Below, piece by piece: positions 42,986 through 52,705 of a stretch of DNA of 64,000 nucleotides; position 1 is the first letter of the stretch; each line of letters begins with the position of its first letter. The notes under the pieces were generated by a model that worked only from the letters and a program-made list of their open reading frames with translations, made no database searches and was not told the origin of the DNA. This DNA comes from Arthrobacter sunyaminii (GTDB lineage: Bacteria > Actinomycetota > Actinomycetes > Actinomycetales > Micrococcaceae), in the NCBI RefSeq assembly GCF_018866305.1, contig NZ_CP076456.1:2542001-2606000 (forward strand), in the 5' to 3' direction. Made by a program: the position numbers and the translations under genes.

Positions 42986-45547
42986 TTGCCAGGTATGAAT
43001 CTCACGCGCTCAGAAGCCCGTGAACGAGCAGAACTGATCAGCGTCGATTCCTATGACGTGAACCTGGACCTCACCCGCGGGGACGAGGTCTTCGGCAGCA
43101 CCACCGTGGTTCGGTTCTCCGCGCGGCAGGGCGCCTCCACGTTTATCGATGCGGTGACCGCCGCCGTCAGCCGTGTCACCCTGAACGGCGTTGACCTGGA
43201 CCCCGCCGAGGTGTCCGACGGCGTCCGCATCCAGCTGCCGAACCTTGCCGCCACCAATGAACTCGTGGTGGAAGCCGACGCCTTCTACATGAACACGGGC
43301 GAAGGACTGCACCGCTTCGTGGACCCGGTGGACAACGAGGTGTACCTCTACTCCCAGTTTGAGGTCCCGGATTCCCGCCGGATGTTCACCGTCTTTGAAC
43401 AGCCTGACCTGAAGGCCACGTTCCGCTTCACCGTCACGGCGCCCTCGCACTGGGATGTCATCTCCAACTCCCCCACCCCGGAACCGGTGCCCGCGGGTTC
43501 GCTGGAAGAAGGCGGCAAGAACGCCACGTGGTCCTTTGAACCGACCCCCCGCATTTCCTCGTACATCACTGCGCTGATCGCCGGACCGTACCAGTCAGTG
43601 CGCAGTGAACTCAGGAGCTCCGACGGCCGGGTAATTCCGCTGGGTGTGTTTGCCCGCAAGTCCCTCATGCAGCACCTCGACGCGGAGAATGTTTTCAAGC
43701 TGACCCGCCAGGGCTTCGAGTTCTACGAAGCGCAGTTCGGCACGCCGTACCCGTTTGAGAAGTATGACCAGCTGTTCGTCCCGGAATTCAACGCCGGAGC
43801 CATGGAGAACGCCGGAGCCGTTACCTTCCTGGAAAGCTATGTCTTCCGTTCCCGGGTGCCCGATGCCACGGTGGAGCGCCGTGCCATCACCATCCTGCAC
43901 GAGCTGGCGCACATGTGGTTCGGCGACCTGGTCACCATGCGCTGGTGGAACGACCTGTGGCTGAACGAGTCCTTTGCTGAATTCATGTCCACCCTCGCTG
44001 CCGCCGACGCCACTGAGTTCAAGCAGTCCTGGACCACGTTTGCGTCCATGGAGAAGGCCTGGGCCTACCGCCAGGACCAGCTGCCCACCACCCACCCGAT
44101 CGTTGCCGAGATCCGCGACCTCGAAGACGTGCAGGTGAACTTCGACGGCATCACCTATGCGAAGGGCGCCTCCGTGCTCAAGCAGCTGGTCGCCTGGGTT
44201 GGCCAGGACCAGTTCATGGCCGGTGTCCGCCAGTACTTCGGCAAGCACGCCTGGGGCAACACCGAGCTCAAGGACCTGCTCTCGGAGCTGGAAGCTGCCA
44301 GCGGCCGCGACCTGAAGGGCTGGTCCGAGCTGTGGCTCGAGACCGCGGGCGTCAACACCCTGCGTCCCGAGCTGGAAGTGGACGACGACGGCGTGATCAC
44401 CTCGTTCGCGGTTCTCCAGAGCGCCGTGGCCGAGTACCCGACGCTGCGCCCGCACCGGCTCGCCATTGGTTTCTACGACAGCGGCGAGGACGGAAAGCTG
44501 CACCGCACCCACCGGGTGGAGCTGGATGTCGACGGCGAACGCACCGACGTTGCCGAGCTCGTGGGACGGCAGCGTCCGGACCTTCTGCTGCTGAACGACG
44601 ATGACCTGGCCTACGCGAAGATCCGCCTGGATCCGAAGTCCGAGCACACCGCCGTCCGGCGCCTGCGGGACATTGCGGAGTCGCTGCCCCGCACTTTGGT
44701 GTGGGCCTCAGCCTGGGACGCTGCGCGCGACGGCGAGATCCCGGCCCGCAACTACGTGGAACTGGTGCTGCAGAACATCGGCTCCGAGTCCGACTCTTCG
44801 GTGGTCCAGGTGCTGCTGCGCCAGCTCGCCACCACCCTGGCCTTCTACGTGGCGCCGGCAGACCGGGAGGCCATGACGGCCGCCGCGGCGGACAGCCTGT
44901 GGGAGCTGGCGGCCGCGGCAGCACCCGGTTCGGATTCCCAGCTGCAGTTCGTGAAGTCCTTTGCCGGACACGCGGTGACGGATGAGCACCTGGACACGCT
45001 GGCCGGACTGCTTTCCGGGGACCGGACGCTGGAGGGCCTGCAGATTGATGCCGACCTGCGCTGGGAACTGCTCACCGGCCTGGTGGCCGGCGGCCGCCTG
45101 GGCGAAGCGGACATCGCAGCGGAGGCCGAGAAGGACGCCACCGCCACCGGCCAGCTCGCTGCCGCCATGGCCCGTGCCGCAATCCCCACCGCTGAAGCAA
45201 AGGCTGCAGCATGGGAAGCCATTGTGGAGCGCACCGATATGCCCAACGCCGCCCAGCGTTCGGCGATTGTCGGCTTCAGCCGCGTGCACGACTCAGCGCT
45301 GCTGGAACCCTACGCGGAGAAGTACTTCTCGTCGGTTCGTGAGGTCTGGAATACCCGGACCCATGAAATTGCCCAGCAGATCGTCACGGGACTGTACCCG
45401 TCCCGGCTGACGACTCAGGCCACTGTTGACACAACGGACGCGTTCCTGGAGTCTCTGGGCGACGAAGCTCCCTCGCTGCGCCGGCTCATCCTGGAAAGCC
45501 GTGACGGCGTGGTCCGTGCCCTGAAGGCCCAGGCTGCGGACAGGTAA
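42986..45547 (+). CDS. pepN: Aminopeptidase N (M1 family)
   Basis: An 853-residue zinc metallopeptidase that removes N-terminal amino acids from peptides in the cytoplasm. The substrate motif GAMEN is at about 271-275, the zinc site HELAH at 305-309 with the distal glutamate in NESFAEF near 328, and a tyrosine in GITYAKGASVL assists catalysis. The ERAP1-like helical C-terminal domain spans about 520-850. I chose the TTG at 42986 (MPGMNLTRSEA), seven bases after GGAAAGG, over the internal ATG at 42995. M. tuberculosis Rv2467 occupies the same neighbourhood. Confidence 0.94.
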   Translation: MPGMNLTRSEARERAELISVDSYDVNLDLTRGDEVFGSTTVVRFSARQGASTFIDAVTAAVSRVTLNGVDLDPAEVSDGVRIQLPNLAATNELVVEADAFYMNTGEGLHRFVDPVDNEVYLYSQFEVPDSRRMFTVFEQPDLKATFRFTVTAPSHWDVISNSPTPEPVPAGSLEEGGKNATWSFEPTPRISSYITALIAGPYQSVRSELRSSDGRVIPLGVFARKSLMQHLDAENVFKLTRQGFEFYEAQFGTPYPFEKYDQLFVPEFNAGAMENAGAVTFLESYVFRSRVPDATVERRAITILHELAHMWFGDLVTMRWWNDLWLNESFAEFMSTLAAADATEFKQSWTTFASMEKAWAYRQDQLPTTHPIVAEIRDLEDVQVNFDGITYAKGASVLKQLVAWVGQDQFMAGVRQYFGKHAWGNTELKDLLSELEAASGRDLKGWSELWLETAGVNTLRPELEVDDDGVITSFAVLQSAVAEYPTLRPHRLAIGFYDSGEDGKLHRTHRVELDVDGERTDVAELVGRQRPDLLLLNDDDLAYAKIRLDPKSEHTAVRRLRDIAESLPRTLVWASAWDAARDGEIPARNYVELVLQNIGSESDSSVVQVLLRQLATTLAFYVAPADREAMTAAAADSLWELAAAAAPGSDSQLQFVKSFAGHAVTDEHLDTLAGLLSGDRTLEGLQIDADLRWELLTGLVAGGRLGEADIAAEAEKDATATGQLAAAMARAAIPTAEAKAAAWEAIVERTDMPNAAQRSAIVGFSRVHDSALLEPYAEKYFSSVREVWNTRTHEIAQQIVTGLYPSRLTTQATVDTTDAFLESLGDEAPSLRRLILESRDGVVRALKAQAADR

Positions 45548-45570
45548 TACCCGACCGGCCAGCTAACACA

Positions 45571-45606
45571 ACGGCGGTGTCCCGGCGAAACCCGGGACAC
45601 CGCCGT
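45571..45606 (+). terminator. Hairpin after pepN
   Basis: ACGGCGGTGTCCCGG at 45571-45585 pairs perfectly with CCGGGACACCGCCGT at 45592-45606. No T-tract follows, so it may act as a weak terminator or as an mRNA 3'-end stabiliser between pepN and osmC. Confidence 0.55.
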
Positions 45607-45658
45607 CGTCGTGTCGTCAATTTCAACGAGCCACACCAGAAACGGGATGCCAGGAACC

Positions 45659-46135
45659 ATGAACCTTTCCGAACACCGGTACACCGTCTCCCTTGAGTGG
45701 ACGGGAAACCGGGGCAGCGGCACCTCCACTTACCGCGGCTACGGCCGCGACCACATCATCCGCGCCTCCGGTCTGCCGGATCTGGCCGGCACCGCAGACC
45801 CCACCTTCCACGGCGACCGGGACCGGTGGAACCCTGAACAGCTGCTGCTCACGGCGCTCTCTCAGTGCCACATGCTTTCCTACCTGCACGTTGCGGTGAA
45901 GCACGGCATCACCGTGGTGGCCTATACCGACGACGCCGAGGGCACCCTGCGCCTGAACCGCGACGGAAGCGGTGAGTTCACCGGTGCCGTGCTCCGTCCC
46001 CGGGTCACCGTTGCCGTGGGCGACTCGGCACATGCCGCCCAAGAGCTGCACGCGGAGGCCAACCGGCTATGTTTCATCGCCCGGAGCGTGAATTTCCCGG
46101 TGCTGCACGAGCCCGAGACCGCCGTCGCCACCTGA
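45659..46135 (+). CDS. OsmC-family peroxiredoxin-like protein
   Basis: A 158-residue OsmC/Ohr-type protein that reduces organic hydroperoxides with two cysteines, C70 in LSQCHMLSYL and C138 in NRLCFIARSVNFPV. The LPDLAGTADPTFHGD region and the Arg/Glu expected near the active site are present. The group looks like OsmC rather than the shorter Ohr. The ATG at 45659 has AGGA four bases upstream. It stands alone on the plus strand between pepN and a converging epimerase. Confidence 0.88.
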   Translation: MNLSEHRYTVSLEWTGNRGSGTSTYRGYGRDHIIRASGLPDLAGTADPTFHGDRDRWNPEQLLLTALSQCHMLSYLHVAVKHGITVVAYTDDAEGTLRLNRDGSGEFTGAVLRPRVTVAVGDSAHAAQELHAEANRLCFIARSVNFPVLHEPETAVAT

Positions 46136-46196
46136 ACCGCGCCACCTGAATCTGCACCGCCTGCTACTGCTGGCCTGACTGCTACTGCCGGCCTTG

Positions 46197-47213
46197 CTAC
46201 AGGCCGGTGGAACCCAATGCATCCAAAGCGGCCAGCAGGGACGTTTCGCGGGCAGCAGACAACCCGGATTTACGCTCCCGGTGCAGTCCCCTGGCTTCCT
46301 CATCGGTGAGGACATCGCGGACGGTGTGTTCAACGGGCCTCAACTCAAGCCCGGCGGCCACGGCGGCAGCATTCGAGCGGGTGGAGAAGCCTTCGTAGCC
46401 TTCCGGCATCCACAACGGCAGGGACTCGTTTCCGGCCCAATAGGCCACTCCCTGCTCATGCAGCCACTGCGGATCCGCTGTGCGGAAGCTTCCGTGGTAG
46501 CCCGCCGCAGCCGTGGACAGCGTCAGAAGCTCTCCGAAGGGAACGGAGGGACCCATCGTGTTGTACGTGCCGGTCCGGTTGTCCTCAGCTCCCGTCACCA
46601 GCCACAGCGCCAGGTCGCGGACGTCAATGGTTTGCGTCATGGTCTCGGCCATGTCGGGGATCAGGACCGGGCTGCGTTCCTGGGCCACCCGTGCGGGCCA
46701 GTAGCCAAACCGGTCGCTTTCATCCTCGGGACCGGCGATCAGACCGGGTCTTGTCACCAGCACGTTCCCCGGGCCCAAGTCCCACACCAGTTCTTCGCAG
46801 GCAACTTTGCCGGCACCGTATTCATTGTCGGCGGGGTCCGGAAACACTCCGTCGACGGGCTTCAGCGCCGGAACAAGTGCGGCATTCTCGTCTTCTCCCG
46901 GGGTGTCGTTGGAGGCGTACACCGAGGCTGTGGACACCAGCGACCAGTGGCTGCTGCGTCCTGACAGTGCGGCCAGGGCTTCCTGAACCTGCTGCGGCTT
47001 GCGGGCGACGTCGATCACTGCGTCCCAAACGCCGTCGAGCTCCTCGTAGGCGGACGCGCCTGCGTCCCGATCCGCTCGAACAAAGTCCGCACCGGTGACG
47101 GGCGGCCCGGATTCTCCCCGGGCCAGACAGGTCACATCATGACCGCGGGCAACGGCCTGCCGGGCAACTTCGCGGGACAGGAATCGGGTTCCACCAAGAA
47201 TAAGGATGCGCAT
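46197..47213 (-). CDS. NAD-dependent epimerase/dehydratase family protein
   Basis: A 338-residue Rossmann-fold protein. The dinucleotide motif is GGTRFLSR at 8-15, and the SDR-type serine and tyrosine are in VSTASVYASND and EYGAGKVACEE. The GGTRFLGR-type motif and the C-terminal PEGYEGFSTRSNAAAVAAGL resemble the reductase-like epimerases found in actinobacteria and plants, which are often of unknown substrate. Divergently transcribed from the mechanosensitive channel gene. Confidence 0.82.
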   Translation of the reverse strand: MRILILGGTRFLSREVARQAVARGHDVTCLARGESGPPVTGADFVRADRDAGASAYEELDGVWDAVIDVARKPQQVQEALAALSGRSSHWSLVSTASVYASNDTPGEDENAALVPALKPVDGVFPDPADNEYGAGKVACEELVWDLGPGNVLVTRPGLIAGPEDESDRFGYWPARVAQERSPVLIPDMAETMTQTIDVRDLALWLVTGAEDNRTGTYNTMGPSVPFGELLTLSTAAAGYHGSFRTADPQWLHEQGVAYWAGNESLPLWMPEGYEGFSTRSNAAAVAAGLELRPVEHTVRDVLTDEEARGLHRERKSGLSAARETSLLAALDALGSTGL

Positions 47214-47309
47214 GTTGGGAGCCTATCCCGGTAGCCTTGTTTGTGCCCGCAGCTTGGTTGCCAACACGGCAGAGAAGCTCCATCACACGAAAGGGACGGT
47301 ACCCGTCCG

Positions 47310-48062
47310 TTGCTGACCGCCGCAGAAATCGACACCCCATCCGTCCCCATTGAGGACTTTGACTGGTCCGGGCTGATCCAGGCAGGGTTCATTATCCTGA
47401 CCGGCCTGCTGCTCTGGACGGCAGCACGGTTCCTGATCAACCGCGTGGTCCAGCGCGCACAGAAGGGGTATGCGCTCTTCAGCTCATCGAAGCTGAAATG
47501 GGCCCAGCCCGTCATGCGCACCCTGGACAGGAAACGCCGCGCCCAGCGTGCAGACACCATCGGCGCACTGCTGCGCAGCGCCGTGAGCCTGTTCATTTGG
47601 ACCACCGTGATCATCATGGTGCTCAAGGCCGTCGGCATCGACGTTGCCCCCTTGATTGCCAGCGTCGGAATTGTCGGCATCACCCTCGGTTTTGGTGCCC
47701 GCGAGCTGATCCGCGATGCCCTGGCCGGATTCTTCATTACCATCGAGGACCAGTACGGCATCGGCGATGTGATTGAAGTGGGCGACACCATCGGTACCGT
47801 GCAGTCAGTGGGCATCCGCATCACCCGCATGGTCGATGACCGCGGCGTGATCTGGTATATCCGCAACGGCGAGCTGGCCAAGGTGGGCAACCGCTCGCAG
47901 GGGAATTACCGTGAGCCCCAGGAGGTTCCCGGAGAGGGCACCGCAGGCAACGTTGCTTCCGGAAACATTGCCGCGGGCAACGATGCCGCGGCTCCCGCCG
48001 AAGCTGCGCCTGCCGCGGCGCCGGCCGCACCTGCCGATTCGACCAAGGGGAAAAACCTGTGA
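47310..48062 (+). CDS. Mechanosensitive ion channel, MscS family
   Basis: A 250-residue small-conductance channel subunit that opens on membrane tension during hypo-osmotic shock. A first hydrophobic segment lies at about 21-40, the second at 88-112, and the pore-lining helix with its Gly/Ala pattern ([17 protein letters not shown]) at about 120-140. The beta domain follows ([21 protein letters not shown]), and the protein ends in an Ala/Pro-rich tail. The TTG at 47310 gives a sensible N-terminus but a poorly spaced ribosome-binding site; a GTG at 47241 is also in frame. Its stop overlaps the start of the globin gene (GTGA). Confidence 0.85.
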   Translation: MLTAAEIDTPSVPIEDFDWSGLIQAGFIILTGLLLWTAARFLINRVVQRAQKGYALFSSSKLKWAQPVMRTLDRKRRAQRADTIGALLRSAVSLFIWTTVIIMVLKAVGIDVAPLIASVGIVGITLGFGARELIRDALAGFFITIEDQYGIGDVIEVGDTIGTVQSVGIRITRMVDDRGVIWYIRNGELAKVGNRSQGNYREPQEVPGEGTAGNVASGNIAAGNDAAAPAEAAPAAAPAAPADSTKGKNL

Positions 48063-48502
48063 GCACACCGTCAGAGAACCGTCCTTCCATGCCGCTGTCC
48101 GTACAGCCTGCCTTTACGCAGCCTGGCTACACGGAGAACTTCTACGAGGCAGTGGGCGGACATCCAACCTTCGTCAAACTGGTTGACGTCTTCTATGACG
48201 GTGTTGCCGAGGACCCGCTGATGCGGCCGATGTACCCCGAAGAAGATTTGACCGCAGCCAAAGAGCGTCTGCGGGGATTCCTGGAGCAGTATTGGGGCGG
48301 GCCGAAGACCTACTCGGAGCAGCGCGGACATCCGCGGCTGCGGATGAGGCACATGCCCTTTACCGTCACTCCCCAGGCCCGCGACGCGTGGCTAAAGCAC
48401 ATGCGCGACGCCGTCGACGCCTTGGACCTCTCCCCGCTGCACGAAGCGACGCTGTGGGATTACCTGGAGCGCGCCGCACACTCGATGGTCAATTCCGCTT
48501 AG
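48059..48502 (+). CDS. glbO: Group 2 truncated hemoglobin (GlbO type)
   Basis: A 147-residue heme protein. The proximal histidine is H98 in LRMRHMPF, the G8 tryptophan is W111 in AWLKHM, and [21 protein letters not shown] is the signature stretch of group 2 globins. Such proteins bind oxygen and have been linked to respiration and to peroxide or nitric-oxide chemistry in mycobacteria. About 20 residues precede the globin fold. The GTG start at 48059 overlaps the channel gene stop by four bases. Rv2470 is the M. tuberculosis counterpart. Confidence 0.93.
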   Translation: MSTPSENRPSMPLSVQPAFTQPGYTENFYEAVGGHPTFVKLVDVFYDGVAEDPLMRPMYPEEDLTAAKERLRGFLEQYWGGPKTYSEQRGHPRLRMRHMPFTVTPQARDAWLKHMRDAVDALDLSPLHEATLWDYLERAAHSMVNSA

Positions 48503-48523
48503 GGCAGGCGCGTTCAGCCGTAC

Positions 48524-49210
48524 TTAGGACAGGACAGCTGCCGATCGGATCAGCACGTGGCCCCGGGGCATGCTCAGCCGGATCCAGCGGCCGCAGCGGA
48601 ACACCGCTGCGGCCCCGTCCGATCCGGCCGGTAAGAAGCCCAGCGTCAGCGCAGCAAACGCCGCACCGGCCGGGACGGGCGCGGAAACGTCCGGCAACTG
48701 CTGTCCCCAGACCGCACCGCGTGCAGTCTGGACCACCGGCGCTCCCGAGCTGGCGGGAACCAGTGCAGCAACTTCCCTGATGCCGCGGTGCGCGGCCTGT
48801 TCCAACGCTTTGAACGGAATATCCTCGCTGCGCTCCCATCCGCTGCGCGGCGCCCCGACACCGGTCCAGCTTTCCGTAACCGTCATGGGCGGCACCGGCA
48901 GTACCGTCTCGGTCTCCCCCATTCGGGCCAGCCGGTCCGCGACTGAGGCCAGGGATACGGCAGTATCAAGCCGTGCCTCGGCAGCGAGCGGCATCGTCCG
49001 CATCCCAAGGACGGTGGGGGTGTCCTCTCCCAGTGCACGCGGCCGGAGAACGCAAACATAGGCAGCCAGCACGGATCCCACTGCTTGAAGCCGCACGGCG
49101 CCGTCCTCTGCTGCCCTGGCGCGCACGACGAATGTCCTCAGATCGGCTGTGACCTGGGGGTCTGCGAGGACCAGTTCGGTGGCCGCCGGCAGTGACGAGG
49201 GCCCGGTCAT
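48524..49210 (-). CDS. Conserved hypothetical protein
   Basis: A 228-residue soluble protein without a recognised domain. It is rich in Ala, Val and Arg, with a hydrophobic central section (AAYVCVLRPRAL near 50) and the repeated ESW/ERSED region near 110-125. It has no signal peptide or clear membrane segment. Its start overlaps the end of the thioesterase gene by four bases (ATGA). The M. tuberculosis genes Rv2474c-Rv2475c show a similar pairing of an uncharacterised protein with a hot-dog thioesterase, so it may be the counterpart of Rv2474c; this is from gene order only. Confidence 0.7.
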   Translation of the reverse strand: MTGPSSLPAATELVLADPQVTADLRTFVVRARAAEDGAVRLQAVGSVLAAYVCVLRPRALGEDTPTVLGMRTMPLAAEARLDTAVSLASVADRLARMGETETVLPVPPMTVTESWTGVGAPRSGWERSEDIPFKALEQAAHRGIREVAALVPASSGAPVVQTARGAVWGQQLPDVSAPVPAGAAFAALTLGFLPAGSDGAAAVFRCGRWIRLSMPRGHVLIRSAAVLS

Positions 49211-49722
49211 CGGTTTGCTCCGGCGGACGCGGACATCCCGTTGCCGGCGTTGGCCGGTCTGCTCCTCCGGAAAGGCACGGGGTCCCCGCGCCAGCTCTCC
49301 AACACCCGGATCTGCAGATCGGACAGGGCTGTGGGACGGCCGGTTTCCGCGTCAGCCATCACCAGTGTGCATTCAGCGAGGGCGTAGACCGTGCCGTCGT
49401 CGTCGGCGATGCGGAAGCCGTACGCGAGGCTGGAACCGCCGACTCCGGTCACCCAGACCTCAACCCATACGGGCTCCTGCCGGTACACCATGGGGGCTCG
49501 GTATTCGATTTCCTGATGTGCCACCAGCGTCATCCCGGTTCGGGAGGTCACTGATCGGAAGGTCGCGGCAGGTTCGGCCGGGCTAAGTTCCTCACCAAGC
49601 GGCAGGAGACTCAGGCGTACCCGTGCCTCTTCCAGGAACTGGACAAAACGCACGTTGTTCACGTGTCCGTTGGAATCCTCGTCGCCGAAGCGCAGCTGGA
49701 TGGGAAAGCGATTCATAGGCAT
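49207..49722 (-). CDS. Acyl-CoA thioesterase, 4HBT hot-dog family
   Basis: A 171-residue single hot-dog domain. FPIQLRFGDEDSNGHVNNVRFVQFLEEARV at the N-terminus contains the D-x5-HVNNxxYxxxxxxAR pattern of 4-hydroxybenzoyl-CoA-type thioesterases, with D16 as the likely catalytic acid. It should hydrolyse acyl-CoA thioesters; the acyl chain is unknown. The tail of about 25 residues is basic. Co-translated with the hypothetical gene downstream; a TesB-type thioesterase lies divergently next to it. Confidence 0.88.
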   Translation of the reverse strand: MPMNRFPIQLRFGDEDSNGHVNNVRFVQFLEEARVRLSLLPLGEELSPAEPAATFRSVTSRTGMTLVAHQEIEYRAPMVYRQEPVWVEVWVTGVGGSSLAYGFRIADDDGTVYALAECTLVMADAETGRPTALSDLQIRVLESWRGDPVPFRRSRPANAGNGMSASAGANR

Positions 49723-49877
49723 GACCCCATCCTCTCAAACGAGGCGGACACCTGCGCATTCCTGCTCCGGCTTGGGTGTGGCCGGACGGTGCGTCTAATC
49801 TCGAAGGGGGCCTCCGCGATTTTTCCGGAGCTCTCACCCATGCATATTTTATTTTTGTCCAAGGAGACCAACCACCC

Positions 49878-50762
49878 ATGGCCGACACCGTCGATCCCAC
49901 CGCTTCCCTGCTGAGCCTGCTTAACCTCAGCCCTGCCGACGGCGCGCAAACAGATGAAGACATTTTTGTGGGCCGATCACAGCAGGAACCGCGGAAACGG
50001 GTGTTTGGCGGGCAGGTGCTCGGACAGTCGCTCGTGGCGGCCGCACTGACCGTGGAGCCCGGACGCCTGATGCATTCGATGCACGGCTACTTCCTGCGGC
50101 CCGGAGACACGGATATCCCCATTACCTTCGGTGTACAGCGGTTGCGTGACGGCCGGTCCTTCTCGGCCCGGCGGACGCATGCGTACCAGAACGGCGCCCC
50201 CATCCTGTCCATGATCTCCTCATTCCAGGAGCCGGGCGAGGGGCTCGACCACCAGGTAGAGATGCCGGACGGAGTTCCGGAGCCGGAGTCGCTGCCGACC
50301 ACCGCCGAACTGCTTCAGGGCATCGACCATCCCGTAGCCAAGGCTTGGTCCCACGAGCGGCCGATGGACATCCGGCACGTGGAAAAGCCCGTGTACTTCG
50401 AAGCCGGACCGGAGAAGGTGGCCCGCAATGCCGTGTGGATGAAGACCTTCGGTCCGATGCCCGATGATCAGAACCTGCACCGTGCGGCCCTGGCCTACGC
50501 CAGCGACTACACGCTGCTGGAGTCGGTTCTGCGCCGGCACGGCCTGGCCTGGTCCGCCCGCGGCATGTCCGTGGCCAGCCTGGACCACGCCATGTGGTGG
50601 CACCGCCCGCTGCGGGTTGACGACTGGCTGCTCTATGTCCAGGAATCGCCGAGTGCCTCCGGAGCCCGCGGACTGGCAAGCGGCAGGATTTTCAACCGGG
50701 CCGGTGAGCTCGTAGCCACTGTCGCGCAGGAAGGCATGATCCGCATTCCGGAACAGCCGTAA
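49878..50762 (+). CDS. tesB: Acyl-CoA thioesterase II (TesB family)
   Basis: A 294-residue double hot-dog thioesterase that releases fatty acids from acyl-CoA. The N-terminal half carries VFGGQVLGQSLVAAALTV and HSMHGYFLRPGD. The C-terminal half has the catalytic aspartate in ASLDHAMWWHRP, with the Gln/Thr partners also present. The ATG at 49878 follows AAGGAG by eleven bases, and longer frames upstream overlap nothing conserved. It is followed by a strong terminator. Confidence 0.92.
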   Translation: MADTVDPTASLLSLLNLSPADGAQTDEDIFVGRSQQEPRKRVFGGQVLGQSLVAAALTVEPGRLMHSMHGYFLRPGDTDIPITFGVQRLRDGRSFSARRTHAYQNGAPILSMISSFQEPGEGLDHQVEMPDGVPEPESLPTTAELLQGIDHPVAKAWSHERPMDIRHVEKPVYFEAGPEKVARNAVWMKTFGPMPDDQNLHRAALAYASDYTLLESVLRRHGLAWSARGMSVASLDHAMWWHRPLRVDDWLLYVQESPSASGARGLASGRIFNRAGELVATVAQEGMIRIPEQP

Positions 50763-50819
50763 CGCTGACGTAGGCCGCGTTCTGGCCGCGTTAACGCGCT
50801 TTGGAAGGAACCCGGTTAA

Positions 50820-50857
50820 AAAAGAACCCGCCCCGTTTGTACGGGGCGGGTTCTTTT
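50820..50857. terminator. Bidirectional terminator between tesB and ettA
   Basis: AAAAGAACCCGCCCCGT at 50820-50836 pairs perfectly with ACGGGGCGGGTTCTTTT at 50841-50857 around TTGT. T-rich tails exist on both strands. Confidence 0.92.
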
Positions 50858-50897
50858 GGTTCCGGCGGCTGCCGCCGGTGCCTGTCTGGCCGCTGTA

Positions 50898-52580
50898 CTA
50901 GTCGCGGGTCAGACGGCGGTGGGTCACGCGGTGCGGCTTGGCTGCATCGGGGCCCAGACGCTCGATCTTGTTCTGCTCGTAGGCTTCGAAGTTACCCTCG
51001 AACCAGTACCAGTTCGCCGGGTTCTCCTCGGTGCCTTCATAGGCCAGGATGTGGGTGGACACGCGGTCCAGGAACCACCGGTCGTGCGAGACAACCACTG
51101 CACAGCCGGGGAATTCCAGCAGCGCGTTTTCGAGGCTGGAGAGGGTTTCCACGTCCAGGTCGTTAGTGGGCTCATCAAGCAGGAGAAGGTTTCCTCCCTG
51201 CTTCAGGGTCATGGCCAGGTTCAGGCGGTTCCGCTCACCACCGGAGAGCACACCGGCCTTCTTCTGCTGATCCGGGCCCTTGAAGCCGAACGCGGAGACG
51301 TAGGCACGGGAAGGCATTTCCACCTGGCCGACCTGGATCCAGTCATGGCCGTCGGAGACTACCTCCCACAGGCTCTTCTCGGGGTCGATGCCGCCGCGGG
51401 ACTGGTCCACATAGGAAATCTTGACGGAATCACCGATCTTGAGCTCACCGCCGTCGAGCTCTTCAAGGCCAACGATGGTCTTGAACAGCGTGGACTTACC
51501 AACACCGTTGGGGCCGATCACGCCGACGATGCCGTTGCGCGGCAGCGAGAAGGACAGGCCGTCGATGAGCTTGCGGTCGCCGTAACCCTTTTCCAGGTTC
51601 TTGGCTTCCAGCACCAGCGAGCCCAGGCGCGGGCCCGGCGGAATCTGGATTTCTTCGAAGTCCAGTTTGCGGGTGCGGTCCGCTTCGGCAGCCATTTCCT
51701 CGTACCGGGCCAGACGGGCCTTGGACTTGGTCTGGCGTCCCTTGGCATTGGAACGGACCCAGTCCAGTTCCTCGGTGAGGCGCTTGGCCAGTTTCTGGTC
51801 CTTCTTGCCCTGGACTTCGAGGCGGGCGCGCTTCTTCTCCAGGTAGGTGGAGTAGTTGCCCTCGTACGGGTAGAGGTGTCCGCGGTCCACTTCGGCGATC
51901 CACTGGGCAACGTGGTCCAGGAAGTACCGGTCGTGGGTCACGGCCAGGACGGCGCCGTGGTAGGCGGAAAGGTGCTGCTCAAGCCACAGCACGCTCTCAG
52001 CGTCAAGGTGGTTAGTGGGCTCATCGAGAAGCAGCAGGTCCGGCTTCTGCAGCAGCAGCTTGCACAGTGCAACACGGCGGCGCTCACCACCGGAGAGCAG
52101 GGTGACATCGGCATCGGCCGGCGGGCACCGCAGCGCGTCCATGGCCTGTTCGAGCTGGGAGTCAATGTCCCAGGCGTCGGCAGCGTCAATGGCTTCCTGC
52201 AGCTTGCCCATTTCTTCAAGCAGACTGTCGAAGTCTGCGTCGGGCTCGGCCATTGCCTCGGAGATCTCGTTGAAGCGCTGGATCTTGGCATAAATCTCGC
52301 CAACGCCCTCCTGGACGTTGCCGAGTACGGTCTTTTCCTCATTCAGGGGTGGTTCCTGGAGCAGGATGCCCACGGTGTAGCCGGCGCTGAGCCGTGCTTC
52401 ACCGTTGGAGGGGGTGTCCAGTCCGGCCATGATTTTGAGGATGGTGGACTTACCCGCACCGTTGGGACCCACCACGCCGATCTTGGCACCGGGGTAGAAG
52501 GACATGCTTACGTCGTCGAGGATAACTTTGTCGCCAACGGCCTTGCGGGCCTTGGTCATCGTGTAGATAAATTCCGCCAT
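50898..52580 (-). CDS. ettA: Energy-dependent translational throttle protein EttA (ABC-F)
   Basis: A 560-residue ABC-F ATPase with two nucleotide-binding domains and no membrane part. First domain: Walker A GPNGAGKST at 38-46, signature LLSGGERRRVALC near 160, Walker B LLLLDEPTNHLD. Second: Walker A GPNGVGKST near 357, signature VLSGGERNRLNLA, Walker B LLLLDEPTNDLD. The arm insertion between strands of the first domain and the PtIM linker with its charged helices are present. EttA binds the ribosomal E site and gates the first peptide bond by ADP/ATP ratio. Rv2477c is the M. tuberculosis counterpart in this order. Confidence 0.95.
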   Translation of the reverse strand: MAEFIYTMTKARKAVGDKVILDDVSMSFYPGAKIGVVGPNGAGKSTILKIMAGLDTPSNGEARLSAGYTVGILLQEPPLNEEKTVLGNVQEGVGEIYAKIQRFNEISEAMAEPDADFDSLLEEMGKLQEAIDAADAWDIDSQLEQAMDALRCPPADADVTLLSGGERRRVALCKLLLQKPDLLLLDEPTNHLDAESVLWLEQHLSAYHGAVLAVTHDRYFLDHVAQWIAEVDRGHLYPYEGNYSTYLEKKRARLEVQGKKDQKLAKRLTEELDWVRSNAKGRQTKSKARLARYEEMAAEADRTRKLDFEEIQIPPGPRLGSLVLEAKNLEKGYGDRKLIDGLSFSLPRNGIVGVIGPNGVGKSTLFKTIVGLEELDGGELKIGDSVKISYVDQSRGGIDPEKSLWEVVSDGHDWIQVGQVEMPSRAYVSAFGFKGPDQQKKAGVLSGGERNRLNLAMTLKQGGNLLLLDEPTNDLDVETLSSLENALLEFPGCAVVVSHDRWFLDRVSTHILAYEGTEENPANWYWFEGNFEAYEQNKIERLGPDAAKPHRVTHRRLTRD

Positions 52581-52705
52581 AGGTTCAAGGCTAGTGGGTC
52601 AGGCCGGAATAGTGCCATTTGGCCTTTGACGCATAACTATGGACAGCCGGTCGCCCAACAGGCTCATTTCCCGCAGGCAGCCCGGCGGCCCCTCCCGGAC
52701 GAGGC

